Source: DATKIY01 sp963726755
Lineage (GTDB): Bacteria; Actinomycetota; Actinomycetes; JAHEKZ01
DNA: 64,000 nt
NCBI GenBank assembly: GCA_963726755.1
Contig: CAVSDB010000001.1
Location: 1,452,277-1,516,276, forward strand
Direction of reading: 5' to 3'
The position numbers and the translations under genes are program-made. The notes beneath the pieces are model-generated. The model worked only from the letters and a program-made list of their open reading frames with translations. It had not been told where the DNA came from and did no database searches. Shown here in pieces: positions 8,825 to 18,711 of the stretch (positions are counted from its first letter, which is position 1; each line of letters starts with the position of its first letter).

Positions 8825-10236
8825 TTGAATGCGTTGGACCTGGCCCGGTGGCAGTTCGCCATAACCACGATCTACCACTTCCTCATGGTGCCGATCACGC
8901 TCGGCCTTTCCATGCTGGTCGCAGGTTTTCAAACCGCCTGGTACCGGACCGGAAAGGATGCCTACCTTCGCGCGACGAAGTTCTGGGGGAAGTTGTTCCT
9001 TATCAACTTCGCCATGGGCGTGGTGACCGGAATCGTTCAGGAGTTCCAGTTCGGCATGAACTGGAGCGAGTACTCCCGATACGTGGGCGACATCTTCGGT
9101 GCGCCGCTGGCGATGGAGGGACTGATCGCCTTCTTCCTCGAGTCGACCTTCCTAGGGCTCTGGATCTTTGGCTGGGACCGGCTGCCCAAGAAGGTGCATC
9201 TGGCCACCATCTGGATAGCAGCAATCGGTACGAGCCTGTCTGCCTACTTCATCTTGGCCGCGAACTCCTGGATGCAGCACCCAGTGGGCTATTCGGTGAA
9301 CCCGGATACCGGCCGTGCCGAGTTGAACGACATTGGTGCCGTACTCACCAACAGCACCGCGCTCGTGACCTTCCCCCACACCATGGCCGGTGCGTTCATG
9401 ACGGCCGGTGCTTTCATGCTCGGCATCGCCGCCTTCTACATCGTGCGCAACAAACACGAATCCGTGATGCGGCCATCCTTGAAGGTCGGCGCCATCACGG
9501 TACTGGTCGCCGGAGCCTTCGTAGCCGTCACTGGGCACTTCCAAGCCCAGGTGATGACCGAGCAGCAGCCCATGAAGATGGCGGCAGCAGAGGCAGTATG
9601 GGACAGCCAGAGCAACGTGGGATTCAGCCTCTTCACCATCGGCAGCCTGGACGGCCGAGAGGAAGTCTTCTCGATCCGGATTCCTGGTCTGACGTCGTTC
9701 CTGGCCACCAACTCCTTCGACGGAAAGGTCGAGGGCCTCAACGACGTCCAAGCAGACTTGGAGAATCAGTTCGGCCCAACTGACTACACACCAAACATTC
9801 CAGTGACGTACTGGTCCTTCCGGCTGATGATCGGCGCGGGCGCGCTAGCGGCGCTCTTTGCGGCGCTCGCCCTTGTGGTTGACGCGCCGAGGACGTTCGC
9901 CGACTTCACCGTGGTTCGCCCGCGTTGGGATCGCCGTGATCTTCCTGCCCTTGCTGGCGAACTCGTTCGGCTGGATTTTCACCGAGATGGGTCGCCAGCC
10001 CTGGGTGGTCTACGGCTTGCTCTTGACGGCAAACGGTGTCTCGTTGGCGGTGTCGAGTACCGAGGTGTGGATCTCGATGATCACGCTCACCTTGCTCTAC
10101 GGCGGGCTGGCCGTCGTGGAGTTCGGCCTTGCTGCGAAAGTCCGTACTGGCCGGACCCCCTGACATCACGACAGCCGAGGTCGACCAGGCCTACGACGAC
10201 CGTGATTCCGATACCCCCATGACGTTCGCGTACTGA
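8825..10236 (+). CDS. cydA: Cytochrome bd quinol oxidase subunit I, two indels near the C-terminus
   Basis: Terminal oxidase subunit that binds quinol and haems b558, b595 and d in the cytoplasmic membrane. MNALDLARWQF is the conserved N-terminus; a TTG start at 8825 follows GAGAGGA. Haem ligands are visible as His in TTIYHFLMVP and His in FPHTMAGAF; the short Q-loop (GLTSFLATNSFDGKVEGL) and GRQPW are present. The frame shifts near 9878, where sequence continues as LTRRGRSPTSPWFARVG, and again near 10145-10155, after which PPDITTAEVDQAYDD and the typical PMTFAY end lead to the stop at 10234-10236. I read one gene of about 470 residues with two small indels. First gene of cydABDC; a DosR-like box lies upstream. 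Confidence 0.93.
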
Positions 10237-10249
10237 CCGGAGACCTGCC

Positions 10250-11278
10250 ATGGAATTCACCACCGTCTGGTTCGTTCTCATCGCCGTCCTCTGGATTGGC
10301 TACTTCTTCCTCGAAGGTTTCGACTTCGGGGTGGGTGTGCTGCTCCCGTTCGTCGGTCGGACAGAAACCGATCGTCGCGTCATGATCAACACGATTGGAC
10401 CGGTCTGGGACGGCAATGAGGTTTGGCTCCTGGTCGCCGGCGGGGCGACGTTCGCAGCGTTCCCCGAGTGGTACGCGACGCTGTTCAGCGGCTTCTATCT
10501 CCCTCTGCTGCTGATTCTGGTTGCCCTGATCATTCGAGGTGTGGCCTTTGAGTACAGGGGCAAGCACGACTCTGCGACGTGGCGGTCACGATGGGACGCA
10601 GCCATCTTCGTGGGATCCCTTGTTCCCGCATTGCTGTGGGGAGTCGCGTTCGCCAACATCGTTCATGGCGTGCCGATAAACGCGGAGGGCACGTACACCG
10701 GCGGGTTCTTCAACCTTCTCAACGGGTACGCATTGCTCGGAGGCGTGGTGACCTTGGGGCTGTTCACCACACATGGCGCGATGTTCCTCGCCCTGAAAAC
10801 CACTGGCCCAGTACGTGAGCGCGCCCACCGACTCGTCGGTGGGATCGGTCTTGCCACTGCCGTGGTCGCCGTGGCGTTCTTGTTGTGGACACTGTTCGAC
10901 GACGGCAAGCCCGCAGCCTGGATCACCGCGGCCATCGCAGCGGTCTGTCTGCTGGCTGCTCTTGGTGCTGACCGCGCACAACGCGAGGGATGGGCATTCA
11001 TCTTGACCGGAGTCACGATCGCCATGGCGGTAGTGACGTTGTTCGTCGTGCTCTTCCCCGACGTCATGGTCAGTTCGACGAACCCGGCGTACAGCCTGAC
11101 CGTCGACAACGCCTCATCGACCGACTACACCCTCAAGGTGATGACCTGGGTAGCGGTCATCATGACGCCGATCGTGCTGGTCTACCAGAGTTGGACATTC
11201 TGGGTGTTTCGCAAGCGAGTCGGACCGGAGCAGTTGCCGCCAGCCCGGGTGGCGGTTGATGCAGGCACGGACGCCTGA
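10250..11278 (+). CDS. cydB: Cytochrome bd quinol oxidase subunit II
   Basis: 342 residues, eight or nine membrane helices. The N-terminus (WIGYFFLEGFDFGVG) and NTIGPVWDGNEVWLL are diagnostic for CydB; the C-terminal QSWTFWVFRKRV is also typical. With CydA it forms the membrane oxidase that reduces O2 to water at low oxygen. It starts 13 bases after the corrected cydA stop, so it is cotranscribed. The frame is intact, unlike its neighbours. A good GGAGA Shine-Dalgarno (CGGAGACCTGCC) precedes the ATG. Confidence 0.96.
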   Translation: MEFTTVWFVLIAVLWIGYFFLEGFDFGVGVLLPFVGRTETDRRVMINTIGPVWDGNEVWLLVAGGATFAAFPEWYATLFSGFYLPLLLILVALIIRGVAFEYRGKHDSATWRSRWDAAIFVGSLVPALLWGVAFANIVHGVPINAEGTYTGGFFNLLNGYALLGGVVTLGLFTTHGAMFLALKTTGPVRERAHRLVGGIGLATAVVAVAFLLWTLFDDGKPAAWITAAIAAVCLLAALGADRAQREGWAFILTGVTIAMAVVTLFVVLFPDVMVSSTNPAYSLTVDNASSTDYTLKVMTWVAVIMTPIVLVYQSWTFWVFRKRVGPEQLPPARVAVDAGTDA

Positions 11279-11331
11279 GCCAACCCCGCACCTGACAGCA
11301 CGCAACTGGGTCGAACAGACAGACTGTTGCC

Positions 11332-13115
11332 GTGCCGCCACTTGATCCACGCCTGCTCGCCTCCGCCAAGTCGGCTCGGGTCTATCTCACGATTACCGTG
11401 GTGCTCGGCACGGCGTCCGCTTTTCTCGTCGTCGCCTTCTCGTACCTGCTCGCCCGGATCATCACCGATGCTTTCCAACAGGACGATGGCTTCTCCGATC
11501 TCGGACCTTTGCTCGGTTGGCTAGTGGTCGTCGTGCTCTCTCGTGTCGCCTTCTCGTACCTGCTAGCGCGAATCATCAGCAATGCTTTCCAACAGGACGA
11601 AGGCTTCTCCGATCTCGGACCTTTGCTCGGTTGGCTGGTGGTCGTCGTACTGCTGCGATCGGTGGTGGGGTACCTCCAAGAAGGTGTCGCAGCTCGCTCC
11701 AGCGCTGGCGTGAAGCACGAGTTTCGCGTACTGCTTCTCGCCAAGGTTTCTGCACTAGGACCGGTGTGGCTATCTGGGCAGCGGCGAAGTGACTTAGTGC
11801 TCTTGATGGGGCGCGGGTTGGACGCTCTCGACAACTACTTCGCGCGTTACCTGCCACAGCTGGTCTTGAGTGTCATCGTCCCGATCGTGGTGATCTCGGT
11901 GATGTTCACCCAGGACTGGCTTTCGGCCCTCATCGTGCTTCTCACGCTGCCGTTGATCCCGGTGTTCATGGTGCTGATCGGGTGGACGACCCAGCGAGCT
12001 CAGGAGCGGCAATGGCACTCGCTGACACTGCTCGCGGGACACTTCCTTGACGTGGTCCGAGGTCTCCCCACGCTTAAGGTGTTCGGCCGGGCGAAGGCCC
12101 AAGGTCGACTCGATACGTGCGGTCAGCGACGAGTATCGCGTCCGCACCATGAAGGTTCTGCGAATCTCGTTTCTGTCATCTCTGGCTTTGGAGTTGTTAG
12201 CGACACTGTCGGTCGCAATTGTTGCGGTCGAGATCGGCATCAGGTTGGTCAACGGCTCGCTGACGTTGTTCGTTGGGCTCTTCGTCCTCCTACTGGCACC
12301 TGAGGCTTACCTACCGTTGCGACTTGTCGGACAACATTTCCACGCCAGCCAGGAGGGCGTTACCGCCGTGGCGTCGGTGTTCGCGGTGCTCGACACCGAC
12401 GAACCCGATCACGCTGGACGGACGTCAGTCGACCTGCGCCAGGCGACGCTGGAAATGTCCGACGTGGTCGTGCGGTATCCGGGCCGAGACCAGGTCGCGA
12501 TGCAGGCATCACTTCAGATTCGCCCCGGCGAACTGGTCGCAGTGGTTGGCCCAAGCGGCTGCGGGAAGTCGACGCTGCTGATGCTGCTTGCCGGGCTGGT
12601 CGATCCGGATGACGGGACACTCACCGTCACCGAAAGCGGAGAACGAAGTGCCGTGGCAAGCGATCGACGTCGACCAGTGGCGTCGACAGATCGCCTGGGT
12701 CCCCCAGCGGCCGGCGTTCGTGGCTGGATCTGTCGCTGACAACCTACGCCTCGTCGTTCCCGAGGCCACGGATGAACAGCTCCGCCGCGCGTTGGCCGCA
12801 GTCGGCGCCGAATTCGTCCTGGAACATCCGGACAGCATCAACTGGCAGCTCGGCGAAAGCGGTCGCGGTATGAGCGCCGGACAACGACAACGAGTCGCAC
12901 TAGCTCGAGCCCTTCTTCGAAACCCTTCCCTGGTGCTGCTTGACGAGCCAACAGCCAGCCTGGACGGACCGAGTGAGCGAGCAGCGGTCGACGCCATTCG
13001 GGCAATAGCGCAAGACCGAACGGTGATCGTGGTCGCCCATCGCCAGCCCCTGATCGACATGGCCGATCGGGTGCTCGTCATGTCTGCTCCGCACCAGGAG
13101 GTGGAGGTCTCGTGA
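11332..13115 (+). CDS. cydD: Heterodimeric ABC exporter subunit CydD, internal duplication and two indels
   Basis: One half of the thiol/haem ABC exporter needed to assemble cytochrome bd. The membrane domain (residues 1 to about 330) is followed by an ATPase domain with Walker A GPSGCGKST, signature MSAGQRQRV and Walker B LLDEPTASLD. Conserved sequence continues across frame changes near 12100-12115 (after FGRAKAQ) and near 12630 (after DDGTLTV), so I give one gene. Odd feature: 114 bases at 11431-11544 are repeated in tandem at 11545-11658, in frame, duplicating 38 residues of the first membrane hairpin (FSYLLARII to LVVVVL). The copies differ at about a dozen mostly synonymous positions. 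Overlaps cydC by 4 bases. Confidence 0.9.
11431..11658 (+). repeat. Tandem 114-bp direct repeat within cydD
   Basis: Two adjacent copies, 11431-11544 and 11545-11658, begin with GTCGCCTTCTCGTACCTGCT and run in the same reading frame. Roughly 90 percent identical by eye; many differences fall on third codon positions. Because the copies differ, a simple assembly stutter is unlikely. Confidence 0.9.
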
Positions 13116-14851
13116 GTGACCTGCGTCGGCTCTGGGCCTACGGCGATGACGTCCGTGGACGACTGATCGCGGCGCTCTTTCTTAGTGTCTGTGCTAGCGG
13201 CGCCGCTATCGGGCTCACTGCAACAGCCGCCTTCTTGATTTCCAAGGCGTCGTTGCAGCCGCCGATCCTGACGTTGAGCGTCGCCATCGTGGCGGTACGT
13301 TTCTTCGGCATCAGCCGGGGTGTCGCACGCTATGCCGAAAGGCTCGTCGGTCACAACGCGGCGTTCGGCGTCCTGACCTCGTTGCGCGTGGCGGTCTACC
13401 GCCAGTTGGAACGTCTTGCTCCGTCCGCTGTTCCGCTCTACCGATCCGGGGACGTACTCAGCCGTTTCGTCAATGACGTGGAGACGAGCCAAGAACTCTT
13501 CTTGCGAGTGATCCCTCCGTATGTGACTGCGGTGGTGCTCGGGGTCGCAACGTCAATCTTTGTTGCCTGGCTGCTCCCGATTGCCGGACTGATCTGTGGA
13601 GTCGGCCTGCTGACCGCAGCGCTTGTCGTGCCAGCACTCGCGGTGACTGCGTCGCGTCGAGCCGAGTCGTCAGTTGCCGGCGAGCGTTCGGCGCTGTCCG
13701 CGCAGACTCTTCAACTGCTCGACGCACTTCCCGAACTGTTGGTCGCAGACACTTCTCAGGTCGAACAGGTGAAAGTCGGAGCCGTTGCCACCGCACTTCG
13801 CACCACGGAGGACCGACTGGCCCGTGGGCGCGGAGTCGGATCTGGTCTTGCGATTCTTATCCTCGGTGCGACGGTCCTCGGTTGCCTGGTCGTCGGTGTT
13901 GATGCCGTAAACAACGGCCGGCTTGACGGTGTACTGCTGGCTGTCGTCGTCCTCACTCCTCTAGCAGCATTCGATCTGACAGCTCCCCTTCCGTCGGCGT
14001 ACCAGCAGTGGCTCACCGTGAAAGGTTCGGCGCAACGAACCTTCGAAATCATCGACAGCCAACCGTGCGTACCCGAGCCTGCATCGCCTGCACCGGTGCC
14101 GACCACCCCCCTCGTCATCGATCTCGAGAACGTCGACGTTCTATGGCCAGGTGCGACCAGTCCAGCCTTGCACGATGTCTGCGTTACATTCCGGTCCGGA
14201 CAGCGCACCGCCATCGTGGGTCCCAGCGGTTCAGGCAAGTCAACGCTCGCTGCCCTACTGCTGGGCTTCCTGCAACCCGCGTCAGGATCGGTCAAGTGGA
14301 ACGGCACCGACGCTCGGCAGTTCAGTACAGATGACATTCGCACCCTGATCGGCCTTCTCACGCAGGATGGGTACGTGTTCGACTCGACGATCGAAGAGAA
14401 CCTCCGCATCGCTAAGCGTGATGCAACGACTGAGCAGCTAAACCACGTGCTAGCAGATGCCCGGATCCTCGACTGGGTCAGCCAACTCCCGGAAGGACTT
14501 AAGAGCAGCGTAGGTGAGCACGGCACGTTGATGTCTGGAGGTCAGCGACAGCGGTTGTGTCTGGCCCGATTGCTGCTCGCTAACTTCAGCATCACTGTGT
14601 TCGACGAGCCCGGTGAGCACCTCGACACGGAGACGGCCGACGCACTTACGGCCGACCTGATCGCTTTGACGGACGACAGAACGGTAGTACTGATCACCCA
14701 TCGGCTGACCGGGCTGGAGTCGGTTGACCAGATCCTCGTTCTCGATCAAGGCCGAGTAACCGAGAGCGGTACGCATCAACAACTCGTCGCCCTAGAGGGT
14801 TGGTACGCCACGAACTGGCATCACGAGACGGCGTTTTCTAGCTCACGCTGA
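13112..14851 (+). CDS. cydC: Heterodimeric ABC exporter subunit CydC
   Basis: 579 residues; partner of CydD in the exporter required for cytochrome bd maturation. Six-helix membrane domain (residues about 1-310), then an ATPase domain: Walker A GPSGSGKST, signature LMSGGQRQRL, Walker B VFDEPGEHLD and H-loop ITHR. The catalytic Glu after the Walker B Asp is present. The GTG start at 13112 overlaps the cydD stop (GTGA), indicating translational coupling. The frame is intact. The gene closes the cydABDC operon; the next gene is on the other strand. Confidence 0.95.
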   Translation: MSDLRRLWAYGDDVRGRLIAALFLSVCASGAAIGLTATAAFLISKASLQPPILTLSVAIVAVRFFGISRGVARYAERLVGHNAAFGVLTSLRVAVYRQLERLAPSAVPLYRSGDVLSRFVNDVETSQELFLRVIPPYVTAVVLGVATSIFVAWLLPIAGLICGVGLLTAALVVPALAVTASRRAESSVAGERSALSAQTLQLLDALPELLVADTSQVEQVKVGAVATALRTTEDRLARGRGVGSGLAILILGATVLGCLVVGVDAVNNGRLDGVLLAVVVLTPLAAFDLTAPLPSAYQQWLTVKGSAQRTFEIIDSQPCVPEPASPAPVPTTPLVIDLENVDVLWPGATSPALHDVCVTFRSGQRTAIVGPSGSGKSTLAALLLGFLQPASGSVKWNGTDARQFSTDDIRTLIGLLTQDGYVFDSTIEENLRIAKRDATTEQLNHVLADARILDWVSQLPEGLKSSVGEHGTLMSGGQRQRLCLARLLLANFSITVFDEPGEHLDTETADALTADLIALTDDRTVVLITHRLTGLESVDQILVLDQGRVTESGTHQQLVALEGWYATNWHHETAFSSSR

Positions 14852-14905
14852 CATTGAACGCCGTCACCCCGGACACCCCGGGCTGCATCAGCCAGGTGTG
14901 CCTCG

Positions 14906-16333
14906 CTACGACCGTGACGGCAAGACGCCAACCAGAAGTTGTTCCCATTCAGCCAACGACGTGTCCGGCAGAAAGTGGTCGATGACCCGTTGTCGGCCCG
15001 CGGCGCCTATTTGCGCAGCCAACTCCGGGTCGTTGAGGAGCCGATCGACCGCGCCCCCGAACTGCGGTAGATCGTGAGGCGACACCAACAGCCCACTCTC
15101 CCCATCAACGATTTGGTCGACGATGCCACCCACCGCGGACGCCACCACTGGAGTCCCCTTGAACATGGCCTCGGTAACGGTCAAGCCGAAACCCTCGGCC
15201 AGACTCTTCTGCACGACAACTGTTGCGTGACGCTGGAGCGCGTTCACGATCAACGCGTTCTCTTCGAGGTCCGACATCGGAAGGCACACCAGCTGCACGC
15301 GGCTGCGTTGGTGGTGACGCAACGATCGCCACAGTTCCCAGGTGTGCAGCAGGACCTCAGCGGCCTCCGGATCGTCAGCAACAGCCGTGACAACCGGGCC
15401 AGCAAGGACCAGATGAGCTTGCGTCCCGTCCAGCACGTAGTCCACGAAACCCCTCATCGTGCCGGACATGTCCTTGAGCCTGTCCCACCTACTGACCTGA
15501 ACGACCAAGGGCGCATCCGGCGGCGGTGGCGGACCCGTGGAGATGATGTCAGCGAACCTCTCCACCCGGCTCGGCGTGCCGTCCGCCCTAACGAAAGGCA
15601 CCGGCGGCGGAACACGACCGTCGATGATCCCGACGTACGCCAAGACGTTGGCTGCCTGTTCAGCCGCCATGAACTGGTTCTTCGGCGCGAGTGGGTCGAT
15701 ACTTGGCTTGATGACATGCCGCCGCTCGGCGGGAACCCAGTCTGGTGCATAACCGGCCCGGGTGAAGACATACGAGTCGACGAAGGGTTCGAGGAAAGGG
15801 CGGAGGAAGTCCCACGCTTCCGCCGTCCACTCGTTGCGCAACTCCAACCCCACGTGGCAGCGCCACACCACGGGAATCTCACGCGCGGACAGCGACTCAG
15901 CAAGCCCTGCTGTCTGGGGGTCGTGCAGGATGACGACGTCACCCTCGACCACTACAGCAGCCAGGTCATTGGCGTTTCGCCGCATCACGGCCTCGTAGTG
16001 TCCCGTTTCGGCCACATCAAGTTTTCCGTCGTCTCCTGGTTCTCCGTGGAGTCGATGGTGCATGCGTTTGGTGATGTCGAAGAACTCCGGATCGCCGTCG
16101 ATGACTAACCATCGTGCGTCGATGTCGGCGCCGCGCGTCAGAGGAAGCAGCACCTGCAACATTTCGGCCACACCGCCACCTGCCGGCGTGGAATTGATGT
16201 TGATGACACTGCGACCTGCCAACGCAGCACGCATAGCCGTGGCCGTCTCATCCATCAACCGGCTGGCGCGCTCACGACCGATGACCGCAGCCAACTCCAG
16301 CGGAGGTCGAGGAGCCAACCTGACCTCTTCCAT
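14906..16333 (-). CDS. GT4 glycosyltransferase, trehalose synthase (TreT)-like
   Basis: 475-residue cytoplasmic retaining glycosyltransferase with two Rossmann domains. NINSTPAGGGVAEML near residue 60 and the C-terminal EGFGLTVTEAMFKGTPVVAS (donor-binding Glu motif) are characteristic; CHVGLELRN and QVSRWDRLKDM are in the expected places. The closest family I recognise is trehalose glycosyltransferring synthase, which makes trehalose from NDP-glucose and glucose; acceptor and donor are not proven here. ATG at 16333 (MEEVRLAP) is preferred to the longer frame start at 16369. Single-gene unit. Confidence 0.82.
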   Translation of the reverse strand: MEEVRLAPRPPLELAAVIGRERASRLMDETATAMRAALAGRSVININSTPAGGGVAEMLQVLLPLTRGADIDARWLVIDGDPEFFDITKRMHHRLHGEPGDDGKLDVAETGHYEAVMRRNANDLAAVVVEGDVVILHDPQTAGLAESLSAREIPVVWRCHVGLELRNEWTAEAWDFLRPFLEPFVDSYVFTRAGYAPDWVPAERRHVIKPSIDPLAPKNQFMAAEQAANVLAYVGIIDGRVPPPVPFVRADGTPSRVERFADIISTGPPPPPDAPLVVQVSRWDRLKDMSGTMRGFVDYVLDGTQAHLVLAGPVVTAVADDPEAAEVLLHTWELWRSLRHHQRSRVQLVCLPMSDLEENALIVNALQRHATVVVQKSLAEGFGLTVTEAMFKGTPVVASAVGGIVDQIVDGESGLLVSPHDLPQFGGAVDRLLNDPELAAQIGAAGRQRVIDHFLPDTSLAEWEQLLVGVLPSRS

Positions 16334-16403
16334 GCATGCAACTCTAGTGTCGCCTGTGACTCGCAGCACGAAGCATGGAGTTCAGGTCGGTGCCGTCTGC
16401 AAC

Positions 16404-16700
16404 TCAGAGGTCCCTTGGAGCGGGCGCGGGCTGCTTCAGCAACCGAGTGAGGAGCACAAGCCCAACCAGTGTGATGCCGACAACCATGAGACTTTCTCGC
16501 CCCGCGTGAAGCAGCCAAGCGAAAATCCACGACGCGACCCAAATGCTGAGTGCGAAGCCCAGGAAGCCTGCGATCGGCATCGCCCGGTAGCTGGGCGTGA
16601 TGCCGAACAGGGGTATGTGCCATGCCGCCCACACCAGACTCACCAGTCCAGCTGAGGTGACGACCGAGTGGCGTCCGCCACGAGTTGGTGTGCAACATCC
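16404..16700 (-). pseudogene. CPBP intramembrane protease, C-terminal remnant
   Basis: The reverse frame reads SLVWAAWHIPLFG and then GFLGFALSIWVASWIFAWLL, which is the second and third conserved part of CPBP (Abi, CAAX-protease-like) membrane proteases; the His in WHIPLF is a catalytic ligand. The first motif (EExxxR) and the upstream helices are absent, and the sequence beyond about 16700 reads as non-conserved in all three frames. I interpret a truncated, probably dead gene. The left edge is a real stop at 16404; the right edge is approximate. Confidence 0.6.
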
Positions 16701-16950
16701 GTAACCAGTATGCCAACGGCATGCACCAACTACTCGTCGCGGCATGACAGATGACGTGGGCACGTTGCTCGGCACGCTTAGACCCGAATTGACTGACCTC
16801 GTCTGATACACGTTCTGCCAGTGATCTTCTGTAACGGGGACCATTGGCCCATTCTGTCGCGGCGACGTGTCGTTCATTGCGTCCAGGTAAACTCAATCCG
16901 CACGCACAGGAATACTGAGCCACACTCGGGCTCGCAGGAGGGCAACGTTG

Positions 16951-17154
16951 ATGCTCCAGTATCTGATCGGCGGCGTAGTCGTTGTCTTCTTGGTGCTGCT
17001 CGTCGTTGGTGGCCTGACAGGTCGGGTGAAACTTCGGAACTGCTGCAGCATCGCGAACCCCGACCACGATCTCCGCATGAGATCAACCGGGCCAGACTCG
17101 AACGCTAATCCCCCCGCGAGTCAGGGCACCGGAAGTGGATCGCACAGCTTGTAG
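16951..17154 (+). CDS. Small single-pass membrane protein with CC and DLRMR motif
   Basis: 67 residues. One N-terminal membrane helix (IGGVVVVFLVLLVVGGL) is followed by a short hydrophilic tail with an adjacent Cys pair and a DHDLRMR stretch, ending Gly/Ser-rich. The ATG at 16951 has a strong AGGAGGG eight bases upstream, better than most genes here, which supports real translation. No family recognised. It is too short to judge by codon use alone. Flanked by a protease remnant and a DUF1622 gene. Confidence 0.5.
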   Translation: MLQYLIGGVVVVFLVLLVVGGLTGRVKLRNCCSIANPDHDLRMRSTGPDSNANPPASQGTGSGSHSL

Positions 17155-17330
17155 ATGTAGTCGAAGAAAGTGAAGTACACATCGCTGCCCTTGCGCGATC
17201 GTCGACATAGAGCCCCGCAACGTACTGGTTCACCGACGATCGTCAGCGCCGTCCTCGCCCGGACCGCGATCACTCGGATGGGTGGTTCGATGCGGACTTG
17301 GACAGCTTGCGTACAGGAAGCCGTACGCTG

Positions 17331-17744
17331 ATGGTCGTGACGGCCCATGAGTTCTTCGAGCGCGTCACCATCGTCTTTGAGGTCCTCGGCGTGATTGTTC
17401 TGGTTCTTGGCCTCTTGTCAGCTTTCGTAGTGGCGGTCATCGTGTGGCGTCGGGATCACGACACCCACCGCACGATAACGACGTTCCGCAACACGTTCGG
17501 AAGTTCGCTGCTGCTGTCGCTGGAGATCCTGATCGCGGCGGACCTAACGCGGACGTTGACGATAGAACCGACACTCGCCAACGTCCTGGTCCTAGGCACG
17601 ATTGTGTTGATCCGCACCGTGTTGTCGATCTCGCTCGATGTCGAGATGGACGGGGTGGCACCGTGGCGGCGGCGAGCCTTGGAGAGCGGCGGCGAGAAGT
17701 TGACCCGGACCGTGCGCAACGCGACCACTGACACCGCCACCTGA
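17331..17744 (+). CDS. DUF1622 membrane protein
   Basis: 137 residues, three membrane helices: VTIVFEVLGVIVLVLGLLSA, then LLLSLEILIAADLTRT, then ANVLVLGTIVLIRTVLS. The charged ends and spacing (LEILIAAD ... VLVLGTIVLIRT) match the DUF1622 family, for which no function is established. ATG at 17331 (MVVTAHEF) is preferred over the frame start at 17298. It has no same-strand partner downstream. Confidence 0.8.
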   Translation: MVVTAHEFFERVTIVFEVLGVIVLVLGLLSAFVVAVIVWRRDHDTHRTITTFRNTFGSSLLLSLEILIAADLTRTLTIEPTLANVLVLGTIVLIRTVLSISLDVEMDGVAPWRRRALESGGEKLTRTVRNATTDTAT

Positions 17745-17791
17745 GGGTGGCGAGATGCGTAGATTCTGGCGGTGGCTACGCGCGCAGTGCT

Positions 17792-18556
17792 CTACAAGGC
17801 GACTAACTGGAGAAATGCGTGTCCCAGCGTCTTGCGATAACCGCCGAGGTATCCCTGGCGTTGTGATCGAGCCTTCTCGCGGACGGCTTCGGCATCGGCA
17901 TGGTTTGTGTCGTGTTGGGTCAACCAGTGGGTGTAGCCCGCGCTGTACCGGGACTCGAAGTCGTCCCATTCCTCCAAGCTTGCCTCGCGCACGCCGGCAA
18001 CACCGAAACCGTGGACAACGGCCCGCTCAGTCAGCGTGGCTAGTGACACGAGCTCGTCGTCGCGTCCCGCGAGAGGTGCGGTGGCCTCAGGTGTAGGGGG
18101 CTGGCTCCAGATTCCGTCGCCGAACACCACCCGGCCGCCACGACGTACACGCTCGCGGATGGCTGTCAGAGCCGCGTCGTAATCCAGGGGTTGCCCAGCT
18201 GTAGTTGGAGGTCCCCAAACCTGGGTGGCCCCGATCGCGATCAGTGCATCGACCTGGTCCGGCCCGCTAATGGACCCCTCACCTTGCAGGAAGCTGACGC
18301 GTTTTCCTAGACCGCGCTCAGTAGCCCTGCGCTGTGCTTCGATGAGAAACGCTGGGTTGATGTCAACACCCACGCCTTCCGATAGCGGCGCATCGGCAGT
18401 GACGCGCAAGAGCAGTTCGCCCCAGCCGCAACCGACGTCGATGACGGTCCCACCGTCTTGCAGCCCCGCAGCCAGCCAAGCGGCGAGTACCGCTGCGCGT
18501 TGCTCCGACATCGGAGACAGGAAATTAAGATCTTCGTAAAGTGGAGGTAGGCGCAT
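17792..18556 (-). CDS. Class I SAM-dependent methyltransferase
   Basis: About 254 residues. Motif I VIDVGCGWGELLLR binds AdoMet, and GVGVDINPAFL supplies the acidic residue of motif II. GGRVVFGDGIWSQPPTP resembles methyltransferases that act on small molecules. The start at 18556 (MRLPPLYED) fits the fold; the open frame goes further upstream without similarity. Substrate unknown. It is followed on the same strand by nothing within 90 bases. Confidence 0.8.
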   Translation of the reverse strand: MRLPPLYEDLNFLSPMSEQRAAVLAAWLAAGLQDGGTVIDVGCGWGELLLRVTADAPLSEGVGVDINPAFLIEAQRRATERGLGKRVSFLQGEGSISGPDQVDALIAIGATQVWGPPTTAGQPLDYDAALTAIRERVRRGGRVVFGDGIWSQPPTPEATAPLAGRDDELVSLATLTERAVVHGFGVAGVREASLEEWDDFESRYSAGYTHWLTQHDTNHADAEAVREKARSQRQGYLGGYRKTLGHAFLQLVAL

Positions 18557-18711
18557 TTCGCAACCCTTCTGCTTGACGCATCGACTCGGACGGCAGAAAG
18601 CTGCTGCGAACTCTAGGTGCCGCCGCACCTCAAACCGGGCACCCAAGATTTCCACAGAATGAATGCGGAGTTTGTTGCGCTGGATGTGGGAGAGCGCGTC
18701 GTTCTTAGGAT

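Noticed and set aside
13756..14526. 256-residue frame opposite cydC
   Set aside because: Fully antisense to the conserved ATPase domain, no independent start signal.
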